Source of the DNA: DASWJZ01 sp963846475
GTDB taxonomy: Bacteria; Pseudomonadota; Alphaproteobacteria; Rhizobiales; Afifellaceae
Direction of reading: 5' to 3'
Length of the DNA stretch: 64,000 nucleotides
NCBI GenBank assembly: GCA_963846475.1
Contig: CAWJVZ010000004.1
Span: 4,216,001 to 4,280,000 of the forward strand
Of this stretch, positions 56,499-64,000 are shown piece by piece. The notes beneath the pieces were generated by a model. The model was not told where the DNA came from, did not search any database, and saw only the letters and a program-made list of their open reading frames with translations. The translations under genes and the position numbers were made by a program. The first letter of the stretch is position 1. Every line of letters begins with the position of its first letter.

Positions 56499-56561
56499 GC
56501 GAAAAACTCCTCGGCGGTGATTAGCGGAAGCGGCGGCCGATGCATAGGCGCCATGCGCCCC

Positions 56562-56855
56562 TCAGCGCGTCTCGAACATCCTGTCGCTGCGCTCGTCGAT
56601 GATCTGCTTGGCCTTGGTGACGGCGAAGGACGCCGCCTCATCCTGGCTCGCATGTTTCTCCGCGCGGACGAAATGGTGCTCCTGCAGCCCCTCCGCAGAG
56701 TCCTTCTCGATGACGCCCGCCGTCTGGAACTGCCCTTCCGCCTTGAACGGGGCAGGGCGGATGCGAAAGCCCTTATACTCCACCGCGTCGGCGGCGGGCG
56801 CTTCCCCCGCCCCGCCGGTCCGGCCACCGAAGAGGCGGCGGAAGAAGCCGATCAT
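56562..56855 (-). CDS. HlyU-family protein
   Basis: This 97-residue protein has the HlyU pattern: VEYKGFRIRPAPFKAEGQFQ, then the H..VRAE.H.S.DEA segment and FAVTKAKQIIDERSDRMF. HlyU of Vibrio is a haemolysin regulator, but the compact alphaproteobacterial members may not be regulators. Its start overlaps the stop of the DUF1272 gene (ATGA). Confidence 0.85.
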   Translation of the reverse strand: MIGFFRRLFGGRTGGAGEAPAADAVEYKGFRIRPAPFKAEGQFQTAGVIEKDSAEGLQEHHFVRAEKHASQDEAASFAVTKAKQIIDERSDRMFETR

Positions 56856-57124
56856 GGCAAGGCCTCCAAGGCGGCCGCCTGCGGCCTGCAGCCTGGATGG
56901 TGCTTCACCACCCGCTCCGTCGCCGCCGGATATTTTTGCAGCTTGGCAGCGGGGCGGATCGGCCGCGCCACCAGGTTGCCGCCGCAATTGGGGCAGATGC
57001 CGCCGAGCACATTCTCTGTGCAGGCGGCGCAAAAGGTGCATTCGAAGGTGCAGATCCGCGCCTCGCCCGAGTCGGGCGGCAGGTCGCGGTCGCAGCACTC
57101 GCAATTCGGCCTGAGCTGCAGCAT
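56852..57124 (-). CDS. DUF1272 zinc-ribbon-like protein
   Basis: This 90-residue protein has eight Cys residues in four pairs (CECC, CTFECTFCAAC, CPNC), the pattern of a small zinc-binding protein. DUF1272 has no known function. It overlaps hlyU downstream and is preceded by GGAGA. The start MLQLRPNCECC is conserved in the family. Confidence 0.85.
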   Translation of the reverse strand: MLQLRPNCECCDRDLPPDSGEARICTFECTFCAACTENVLGGICPNCGGNLVARPIRPAAKLQKYPAATERVVKHHPGCRPQAAALEALP

Positions 57125-57152
57125 GGGCCTCTCCTTCGCGAACGGCGCGCCT

Positions 57153-57572
57153 TTATTCCGCCGCCGCCTCGACCGCCTCCATGTCCTCGTCGGACAGGCC
57201 GAAATGATGGCCGATCTCGTGGATGAGGACATGGCTGACGACGGCGCCGAGCGTCTCCTCGTGCTCCGCCCAGTAGTCGAGGATGGGCCGGCGGTAAAGC
57301 CAGATGCGGTTCGGCAGCACGCCGGTCGCCGGGGTGGCGGCGGCATGCGCCAGCCCGACGCCCTCGAACAGGCCGAGGAGGTCGAAGGGCGACTCCATCT
57401 CGAGCTCCTTCAGCACGTCGTCGTCGGGGAATTCGGCGATGGCGAAGGTGACCTCGCCGACCAGCGCCCGAAAAGTCTCCGGCAGAGTGTCGAACGCCTG
57501 CCGCGCCAGGCCCTCGAACTCGTCGAGCGCGGGCGCGTAGCGGTCGCTCCAGAAATTTTCGGCGGATGCCAT
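57153..57572 (-). CDS. Zincin-like metallopeptidase family protein
   Basis: This 139-residue protein has the metal site VLIHEIGHHFGLSDEDMEAVE (HExxHxxGxxD, of which the core is HEIGHHFGLSD). This short family, common in actinobacteria and Rhizobiales, has conserved E(F)PDDD and LPNRIWLYRRPIL segments. The ATG at 57572 is chosen. It lies upstream of DUF1272-hlyU on the same strand. Confidence 0.85.
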   Translation of the reverse strand: MASAENFWSDRYAPALDEFEGLARQAFDTLPETFRALVGEVTFAIAEFPDDDVLKELEMESPFDLLGLFEGVGLAHAAATPATGVLPNRIWLYRRPILDYWAEHEETLGAVVSHVLIHEIGHHFGLSDEDMEAVEAAAE

Positions 57573-57735
57573 GGCTCGAGGCTGGACGGCTCTTGATAGG
57601 CGGGGCTCTTTCGGTTTTTCCGCCGGCCTCGTCAATCGCGTTCAGCTCTGGCCGCAGCTATGCTAGAAACTCGTCCAATCAGCGGTGGCGCCGGCCATCT
57701 CTGCAACGCCGAGCCGCAAGGGCAGGGGGAGAGAC

Positions 57736-58710
57736 ATGACGACGGATCGGCTTTGCCACGGCGCAGCCTCCTGCTTCGCCGCGCTTGGCTTGGCTTGCCT
57801 TGCGATTATGTTGCCCGGTTCCCCTGTCGCTGCCGACGGCTGCCGCAACCCGGCGATCGCCCAAAATTTCCCCGACCCGGACGTGCTGGCGGCCGCCGGT
57901 GCTTACTACCTCTACGCCACCAACGACGGAGCGAACGTCCAGCTTGCCAGGTCCGGCGATCTCCAGGATTGGGAGTTTCTCGCCGACGCGCTGCCGCGCC
58001 TGCCGGCTTGGGCTGAAGCGGGCCGGACCTGGGCGCCGGAGGTGTCGGTGCGTCCGGATGGCGGGGGTTTTGTCATGTATTTCACTGCGCTGCACCGGGA
58101 GAGCGGGCAGCAGTGCATCGGCGCCGCCGTGAACTCTACGCCGGCCGGCCCGTTCGTCCCGGTCGGGTTCGAACCGCTGATATGCCCGCTGGAGCAAGGC
58201 GGCGCGATCGACGCGGCCGCCTTCCTCGACAGCGACGGTCGCTTCTATCTGCTCTGGAAGAACGACGGCAATTGCTGCGGGCTCGATACCTGGATCTGGA
58301 TCCAGGAGCTCTCATCCGACGGCCTTCGTCTTCGCGGCAAGCCAACGCCGCTGATCCGCCAGGACCAACCCTGGGAAGGCCCGCTGGTCGAGGCCCCGAC
58401 GCTGTGGAAGCACGCCGGCCGCTACTACCTCTTCTACTCGGCCAATTGGTATTATGGGCCCGCTTATGCCATCGGCTACGCCGTCGCGGATCGTCCGTTC
58501 GGCCCCTACCGCAAGGCCTTGGCCCCGCTCCTCGGCACCGACGAGCGCGTGCCGATCATCGGGCCGGGCGGCCAGGATGTGGTGCAGAGCGGAGAAGACG
58601 ACACTTGGCTGGTCTATCACGGCTGGTGGCCGGACATGCGCACTCGCGGCGTCCGCATCGACCCGCTGGACTGGCTTGATGGCACCCCCGTCGTGGTGCC
58701 CGGCTGCTGA
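57736..58710 (+). CDS. Exported glycoside hydrolase, family 43-like
   Basis: This 324-residue five-bladed beta-propeller enzyme has a signal peptide ending near PVAADG. The likely catalytic residues are Asp in NFPDPDVLAAAG (base), Asp in GGAIDAAAFLD (pKa modulator) and Glu in LVEAPTLWKH (acid). GH43 enzymes remove arabinose or xylose from plant polysaccharides. GGGGAGAG precedes the ATG at 57736. It is monocistronic. Confidence 0.85.
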   Translation: MTTDRLCHGAASCFAALGLACLAIMLPGSPVAADGCRNPAIAQNFPDPDVLAAAGAYYLYATNDGANVQLARSGDLQDWEFLADALPRLPAWAEAGRTWAPEVSVRPDGGGFVMYFTALHRESGQQCIGAAVNSTPAGPFVPVGFEPLICPLEQGGAIDAAAFLDSDGRFYLLWKNDGNCCGLDTWIWIQELSSDGLRLRGKPTPLIRQDQPWEGPLVEAPTLWKHAGRYYLFYSANWYYGPAYAIGYAVADRPFGPYRKALAPLLGTDERVPIIGPGGQDVVQSGEDDTWLVYHGWWPDMRTRGVRIDPLDWLDGTPVVVPGC

Positions 58711-58883
58711 GCCGCCGGTTCGTTCGTCGCCGCCACGACAGCAGGCTGCGCGCCGGCGCCCCCGCGCCGCACCGTCGGGAACAAATTGCCGCCGCCGCGC
58801 TTGATCGTCAGGTTCAGCTGCCGTTCATATGAGAGATGCTCTCTGAGCGCCGCTGGCACAGTTCCTTTTGAGGTGAGGCTAGA

Positions 58884-60599
58884 GTGACACGTCGGCGCAT
58901 CCGCAAGCGGCATCGTGTGCCCCACTCCACCGCCCTTCGCACGGTAGCCGCGCCCGCAGCTGAGCAGAACCCGAACCCTTCGGCGGCTCCGCGCCGGTCG
59001 GCGAAGCCTGCGCCCGGCTCGATCGCGCCGGTCTCGCCGCGCGCGGCCCCGCTGGTTCTGGCCGCCTCCGCCGGCTGGTCGATCGCCTACGATCCCGACG
59101 CTGCCGAGACGCCCGCGGCGATCTCAACAGCCGCGCCCCCGGCCGCCGCCGAGCCGCTGCTTGATGCCGGCCCGCCTGCCGGCCTGCCGACCATCCCCGG
59201 CCTCGATGATCGGGCGGAGGCTCTCGCGCTGGCTCTGTGGAACGAGGGCCGCCAGGCGGAGGCCATCGCCTTTCTGGAGGAGCAGGTCGCGCTTGCCAAG
59301 CATGCCGGCGAGGCCGCCGCCGATCCCGCCGTGGCCGCCCTGCCGATCGGCGAGCCTCATTCCCTGCCGGCCGTCCTCCCGCCCACGGCGCTACTGGCGG
59401 CAAGGCGGCCGGGCATGTTCGCGATCGGCCGGCCGGCGGCTCTGCTCCTCGGCATGGGCATCGCCGCGGTGCTTGTCGTCGCGGCGGGAGCGGAGCTGCT
59501 GAGCGGCTCGGAATCCGATATAGAGCCGGCCGCTCCGTCGCTGCTCGCCGTCGCCGAAATGCCGGCAGCGCCCGGACCCGCAAAAGTCGAAGCCGCGGCC
59601 CCGCCGTCGACCACGCTCAGCATTCCCGCCGCCGCCGAGCTCGCCCGGCTGCTGGCGAGCGACGGCGCCGCGCCTCGCGCTGCGGCAACGCCCGCTGGCG
59701 TCGAGGCGCCCGACGCAGTGGAAACATCCGTCGCTTCGGTGGACGCCCATCGCGCCGAGCCTGCGGCCGTGGAGCCCGCTACCGAGCCGCAAGCCGAAGC
59801 GGCGGCGGAGCGGGAGATTTTGACCGGGTCGCTAACCGGCCTTGCGCGGCCGCTCGATCCGCCCTCGTTGCCCCGCGTGGAAGAAACATGGTCCGGCGCC
59901 GCACCGCTGGACGAAATCCCGCCGGAGAGCGTTCCGGCCGGCGGCGCCGCTTCGCCTCCGCCCGCGCGGATCGACGCGCCGCCAGCCGCCCCAGCGCCGG
60001 TGGTGGCAGCGGAGGTGCGCGCCGAGACGCCGGATGCTGCAAGCCCGCCCCCTGAAGCGGCGGAGATACTGCCCGGCGGAGCACCGGCCGTGCTCGAGGC
60101 GCCCGTGGAACTATCCGACGCCGAAGAGTCTCTCGCGGCCCTGGACGTCGGCGCGGAGCCACCCGAGGGGGCGGACATCTTCATCGTCACCGAGGACAGC
60201 CCGTCTCTGGAGCCGCTTTTGGAGGAGCTCCCGCTGGAGCCCGCCGCCGAAGCGGCGACGCTCGGTCCGCCGCTCGAATCCGCCCCGCTCATAGCCGAGC
60301 CGCGTCTGCCGAAACCGCGCCCGAAGGTCGCCGTAGCAGCGCCCGTGAGGGCGGCACCGGCCGTGGCGGCGGCACCCGCCCGCCCCAAGCCGCAGGCGGC
60401 CAGGCCCGCGCCGCAGTCCGCCGGACCCGACGCGGACAGGCCGGTGCTCCTGGGCCGGCCGCGCGGGCCGGTATCGGCGCGCCTTGCCGAGCGCCGCGCC
60501 GCGGCGGAGGAATACGCCGCGCGTCGCCGAGCCGTCGCCGAGTGGCGCGCCGCCCGCCGCGCCCGCATGGTCCTGCTCGGCCGGCCCTACCTGCCGTAG
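58884..60599 (+). CDS. Ala/Pro-rich single-pass membrane protein, unknown
   Basis: This 571-residue protein starts with GTG 58884. It has an N-terminal basic stretch, a helical segment that could be one TPR-like unit (AEALALALWNEGRQAEAIAF), a single membrane helix (about 180-203, PAALLLGMGIAAVLVVAAGA), and a long Ala/Pro/Glu-rich periplasmic region. The C-terminus is basic and carries VLLGRP twice (near 508 and at the very end). It looks like a structural or wall-spanning protein. No homologue is recognised. Confidence 0.7.
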   Translation: MTRRRIRKRHRVPHSTALRTVAAPAAEQNPNPSAAPRRSAKPAPGSIAPVSPRAAPLVLAASAGWSIAYDPDAAETPAAISTAAPPAAAEPLLDAGPPAGLPTIPGLDDRAEALALALWNEGRQAEAIAFLEEQVALAKHAGEAAADPAVAALPIGEPHSLPAVLPPTALLAARRPGMFAIGRPAALLLGMGIAAVLVVAAGAELLSGSESDIEPAAPSLLAVAEMPAAPGPAKVEAAAPPSTTLSIPAAAELARLLASDGAAPRAAATPAGVEAPDAVETSVASVDAHRAEPAAVEPATEPQAEAAAEREILTGSLTGLARPLDPPSLPRVEETWSGAAPLDEIPPESVPAGGAASPPPARIDAPPAAPAPVVAAEVRAETPDAASPPPEAAEILPGGAPAVLEAPVELSDAEESLAALDVGAEPPEGADIFIVTEDSPSLEPLLEELPLEPAAEAATLGPPLESAPLIAEPRLPKPRPKVAVAAPVRAAPAVAAAPARPKPQAARPAPQSAGPDADRPVLLGRPRGPVSARLAERRAAAEEYAARRRAVAEWRAARRARMVLLGRPYLP

Positions 60600-60645
60600 T
60601 TCCCGCAGCGGGCCGTGCCGTCTATGGCGCTCCGCTGACCCTTCC

Positions 60646-60793
60646 GTTTGTCATCCCGGTTTGCCGCGCAGCGGCAAGACCGGGACCCATGAACTCTTGA
60701 GCACCAGGTGACCCGCCGCATCTAAACTCTCCACCTTGTGGTGTTCATGGGCCCCGGACAGCGCCGCTCCGCGTCGCTTCCGGGGTGACAAAC
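60646..60793. repeat. 148-bp inverted-repeat element
   Basis: The ends GTTTGTCA (60646-60653) and TGACAAAC (60786-60793) and the inner CCCATGAAC/GTTCATGGG (60686-60694, 60743-60751) are exact complements, with GGGACC- and GGGGCC-rich parts between. It occupies the gap between convergent genes and may help end transcription. Confidence 0.7.
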
Positions 60794-60826
60794 CGGAGGG
60801 GTCACAGATCGCTCATTGGTGAGCGC

Positions 60827-62039
60827 TCACCCCATCTTCCCCATGTTCCACCCCCGCCCGAAATCCCCGTACGCCTCCCAGCCCGTCGACGTCACCGCCA
60901 CCGTATCCTCCAGCTTGATGAACCCCCGCCCGGGGTGGTGCATCGTCGTCTCGATGGAGATCACCATGCCGGCCTTGAGCGGCTTGTCGGCGTCGTCGCC
61001 GGGGTAGGGGACCGGCGCGCGGCTCGACAGGCGCGGCGCCTCGTGGCTGATCAGCCCCATGCCGTGCGCCACGAAGCTCAGGTAGTTCCGGTGCGTCGAG
61101 CCGCCGCGGATCGTGTCGGCCGCCGCATAGATTTCTCGGCCGATCGCCCCCGGGCGGATCGGCCGGCGCGCCGCCTGCTGGATCTCGTCGATATGGGCAA
61201 GCAGGTCCTGAAGCTCGGCATCCGGCTCGCCCAGAATTCCCATGCGGGCCAAGTCGCCGATATAGCCGCCGAAATTGCCGCCGGAATCGAGCGACAGCAC
61301 CTCGCCCTCGCGCCAGGGCTGGTCGGAGGGCGCGCGGTTGCGGCTGGTCCCGCAGGCGAGCAGGCAATATTCGAAGACCAGGCCGCGCGACACCTCCTCG
61401 CGCCGCAGCGCCTCCGCCAGCTCCCGCTTCGGCGTCCCCGGGCCGTGGCTCGAAAACACCGCCAGCATGGCGTCGACGACGCGCTCCGACGCGACGCGGA
61501 TCAGCTCCAGCTCGTCCGGCCGCTTGACGGCGCGGAGCCGCTCCAGCGGTACCAGCGCGTCGACGATTTGGGCCTCCGGCATTCTCTCGCGGAGAACCCC
61601 TTCGGCGTCGGCGGGCAGGAAGGCGCGCTCCACGCCGATCCGGAGCGGCTTGTCGTGCCCGTTCAGGCGGGCGACGGCTCTTTCCATCGCGTCGGCGCTG
61701 CCCCAGCTCGAGGCCTCGACCGGCACCCAGAAGCGGCCGAGGTCGTCCTCCCAGCTCTCCATCGAATTGCCGACGTAAAAGGCCTCTTGCGGCCGCCCCT
61801 TCCGGTAGACGAAGAGCGGCAAAATAGCGGCTGAGGCCGAGCGCGTCGGTGTAGTCGAAGAAGAAGAAGCGGTAGCCGCCGAGCAGGTACTGGATGTTGT
61901 GCTTTGACGAGGCGATCAGCACGTCGATGCCGGCCTCGTCGAGCAGCTCGTCGAGCCGCTTGGTATCGAACGGAGCGTGCTTGGGTAGACGCGCTGAAGC
62001 GCGCTCGCGAGACTCTGCCGTTCCGCCGTAGAGGCTCAT
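60827..62039 (-). pseudogene. M24-family Xaa-Pro peptidase/creatinase-like, one frame break
   Basis: This metal-dependent pita-bread peptidase has a creatinase N-terminal domain (FDTKRLDELLDEAGIDVLIA) and a catalytic domain with Asp ligands in LSLDSGGNFGGYIGDLARMG, His in VAHGMGL, and Glu in ISIETTM and KLEDTVAVT. The frame shifts near residue 72: deleting C61820 (or one A beside it) joins ALGLSRY to PLFVYRKG and gives 403 residues. All metal ligands are intact, so the break is probably a sequence error. The substrate is unclear. Confidence 0.82.
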
Positions 62040-62261
62040 CGAAAATCTCCCTGCGCCGGACCGACAGCGCTCCGTCGTGCCCGGCGCGGCGCCAAGACTA
62101 GCCCAAGCCGCTCCGCGGGTCTCCTCCGCCTCGCCTCTTCTTTAAACACGCCACTGCGGATCGGCGGGAACAGACGGCGGCCCATACCGGCCTTCTGAAC
62201 CGCTTGAAGCCGGTCGGTCCCATCATCGCCGTAAGTCCCAAGGTCGCCGACCCGATTCCCT

Positions 62262-63080
62262 TTACGGCGTCTCGAACCAGAACGAGACGCCGGTGAGTTC
62301 CGGAATGTTTCTGTAGTGGAGCGAGATGTCGGTGGCGCCGTCCGGCGCCCGAAAAAGGTCCCGCACGACTTCCCGCAGCTCCGGATCGGCACACACGAAA
62401 TAGTTCGGCAGCTTTATCTTCGGTCTGGCGTAGAGGAGAAACAGCGCCAACATATATTGTTCATTGTACTGGCGGCTAGCGAAGCTCGGGATGTAGTCGA
62501 AGGGCAGAAAAACGTCGTGGATTTGGACTAGGATTCCTGGATTCAATCGCGGCAGTATCTCCAAGAAGAACACCGCGACGTCGGAGTTCATGGCGAGGAG
62601 ATGCGACCCGTCGAAGAAAAGCAGGTCGCCCGGCAGCAGCTCCGCGAAGATGGCCGGATCGCAGCTTTGCAGCTTGGCGCGGATGGGCCGATCGACGATG
62701 GCGTTGATTTCGGCCCGCGGATGCGGGTCGATGGACGTCATCTGCGTCGGCAGGTTGGCGCTCCTGATGGCGAAGCGGGCAAACTTCGTGGAATTGCCTG
62801 ATCCGATCTCCAGATAACGCGCCGGCTTCCAGTCCAGCAGGAATCCAACCAAGGCCGCACCGTCTAGGGCGCTGAAATAGCCGTTCTGCCAATGCGGCAT
62901 TTCGGGAGAGTTTGTGCTCTGCGGAATCGAATGGAGAAGCGCCCGGCGCTCGGCCAGACCCGCCAGGAAGCGACGATATGCGGGGATTTCCTCTCTGATC
63001 TGCGCCGCGATCTCGGGATGTTCGGATTTCCCGAAGCCCCAGCGCGGGGAACCGGCGACAACGCGCGGGGGCTTGCTCAT
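62262..63080 (-). CDS. Class I SAM-dependent methyltransferase-like protein
   Basis: This 272-residue protein has the Methyltransf_24 layout: motif I ARYLEIGSGNSTKFA, SIDPHP (motif II) and LLFFDGSH. The C-terminal VQIHDVFLPFDY is also typical. Such proteins modify sugars or secondary metabolites. It is preceded by the PfkB kinase with nine bases between, so the two may form an operon. The upstream 220 bases to the M24 gene hold nothing clear. Confidence 0.8.
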   Translation of the reverse strand: MSKPPRVVAGSPRWGFGKSEHPEIAAQIREEIPAYRRFLAGLAERRALLHSIPQSTNSPEMPHWQNGYFSALDGAALVGFLLDWKPARYLEIGSGNSTKFARFAIRSANLPTQMTSIDPHPRAEINAIVDRPIRAKLQSCDPAIFAELLPGDLLFFDGSHLLAMNSDVAVFFLEILPRLNPGILVQIHDVFLPFDYIPSFASRQYNEQYMLALFLLYARPKIKLPNYFVCADPELREVVRDLFRAPDGATDISLHYRNIPELTGVSFWFETP

Positions 63081-63089
63081 GTAAAATTC

Positions 63090-64000
63090 CTATCGCGGCC
63101 CGTGGCCGTGCAGCAAGGCGGGGTTCTCCGGCGGCGCCGGGAATTCGTAGCGGCGCGGGCGCGTGGAGATGGCGATGCTGGCGGTCTCCACGCCGGCGCG
63201 CACGGCTTCCGCCAGGCTGGCGCCCCGCAGCACGGAAGCGAGATACGCGGCATTGAAGACGTCGCCGGCGCCGATCGTGTCGACGACCTCCACCTGCGGC
63301 GCTGGCCAGGACGCCGTCACGCCGCCGCGCCAGGCCGCCGCCCCGGCGGCGCCGAGTTTTATCACCAGGGCGGCGCCCGGCCGCAGCGACGGCAGCATCT
63401 GCGCCGCCGCTGCCTCGATGCTGCCCGCTTCGGTCACCCCCAGGATTTCCGCTTCGCTCAGCAGGAGGTGGTCCACCATGCCCGCCCAGCGGCGGAGATC
63501 GGCGCCGCTTTGAGGATTCCAGCCGGAGGGCGGCCAGCCGGTATCGACCGCCACAGTGCCGCCTTTCGCGCGGATGAGCGCAAACACCTCCTCGTAGGCG
63601 TCCGCCAGCAGCGTCGTCAGGAAGGCGCCGCAGAACAGCACGGGCGCCCCAGGCTCGACAAAGTCGGCAAGAGCTTCGGTGACGAAATCCGGCGCAAGCG
63701 CGCCGATATGCCCGGAATTGGTCAGAAAGGTGCGCTCGCCGTTCGGATGGGTGATGCCGACGGAGACGGTGGTCGACGTCGCCTCCCGAAAGATGGCCTT
63801 GTCCATCGGCATGCCGTCGTCGAGCCAGTCGGCGAAGAGGTCGCTGCCGACGTTGCTGACGAGGAACGGCTGCATGCCGAGCCCTTCGAACGCTAGTGCC
63901 GCGTTGCCTGCCGAGCCGCCGACCCGCAGCTCATAGTCCGGCAGCAGGCATTCCGTGCCGTGCTGGGGCCACGGCGGCAGCGGGCCCATGATCATGTCGA
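63090..64000 (-). CDS. PfkB-family sugar kinase, 5' end outside window
   Basis: This ribokinase-like enzyme phosphorylates a sugar or nucleoside with ATP. The first PfkB signature is LRVGGSAGNAALAFEGLG, and the second, with the catalytic Asp, is VVDTIGAGDVFNAAYLASVL. The frame stays open past the first visible ATG to the window edge (residues VD before MIMGPLPPWP), so the true start probably lies beyond 64000. The substrate cannot be told from the sequence. Confidence 0.88.
   Translation of the reverse strand, partial: DMIMGPLPPWPQHGTECLLPDYELRVGGSAGNAALAFEGLGMQPFLVSNVGSDLFADWLDDGMPMDKAIFREATSTTVSVGITHPNGERTFLTNSGHIGALAPDFVTEALADFVEPGAPVLFCGAFLTTLLADAYEEVFALIRAKGGTVAVDTGWPPSGWNPQSGADLRRWAGMVDHLLLSEAEILGVTEAGSIEAAAAQMLPSLRPGAALVIKLGAAGAAAWRGGVTASWPAPQVEVVDTIGAGDVFNAAYLASVLRGASLAEAVRAGVETASIAISTRPRRYEFPAPPENPALLHGHGPR

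Noticed and set aside
59357..60568. 403-residue Ser/Ala-rich open frame on the minus strand
   Set aside because: It is the complement of the Ala/Pro-rich membrane protein gene. Long shadow frames are expected in such GC-rich, low-complexity DNA, and it has no ribosome site or domain.

Overview
The window is high-GC DNA from an alphaproteobacterium, most likely of the order Hyphomicrobiales (Rhizobiales). The evidence is a NepR/EcfG general stress locus, the runs rplY-pth-ychF, acnA next to ccmABCDG, and dapF-mtaB-ftsY-yciB, GGAAC-N16/17-CGTT promoters, and families of palindromic intergenic repeats. I cannot name the genus. I found no tRNA, rRNA or CRISPR array.

Layout. Positions 1-5.4 kb hold envelope genes (L,D-transpeptidase, lytic transglycosylase), a GST and a WYL regulator. 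Positions 5.4-17.7 kb hold two leucine-degradation genes, ivd and mccB, separated by about 9 kb of accessory genes that include VapBC-type, MazEF-type and RelE/Xre-type toxin-antitoxin modules plus an orphan AbrB gene. Positions 17.7-23.9 kb hold small secreted proteins, kduD, a D-amino-acid dehydrogenase and a lipid kinase. Positions 24.0-26.6 kb are a general stress response centre: nepR-ecfG with an EcfG promoter, a divergent EcfG promoter that appears to drive an unannotated small RNA, and a third EcfG promoter upstream of a topoisomerase IB gene. Positions 26.8-30.5 kb hold a CoxL-like molybdenum hydroxylase and a P450. Positions 30.6-40 kb are mainly housekeeping (apt, ychF, pth, rplY, prs) with a chromate cassette, and the gaps are filled with repeats and a MITE. 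Positions 40.7-42.2 kb are an IS4/Tn5-like insertion sequence. Positions 42.3-53.5 kb hold acnA, cytochrome c maturation, yciB-ftsY-mtaB-dapF and a pirin. Positions 53.7-55.1 kb are a less GC-rich two-gene cassette (membrane-anchored phosphoribosyltransferase-like protein plus P-loop kinase-like protein). Positions 55.1-64 kb hold OsmC, leuD, HlyU, GH43, a large Ala/Pro-rich membrane protein, an M24 peptidase, a methyltransferase and a PfkB kinase cut by the window end.

Two observations stand out. (1) About 23 reading-frame breaks occur in at least six genes (a seventh is possible). All are single-base insertions, and each can be repaired by deleting one C on the + strand, whichever strand the gene is on. 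Twelve fall in the CoxL-like gene, four in topoisomerase IB and three in mccB. After correction each gene is an integral number of codons with no internal stop that I noticed. This looks like a systematic sequence error rather than gene decay, but it needs reads to decide. (2) The divergent transcript beside nepR-ecfG has a perfect EcfG promoter, a long C-rich hairpin loop and a strong intrinsic terminator, which is the layout of a stress-induced trans-acting sRNA.

Palindromic repeats are active players here: one sits in frame inside dapF, a 98-bp MITE landed in another with a 7-bp target duplication, and the IS element carries or sits in a third.
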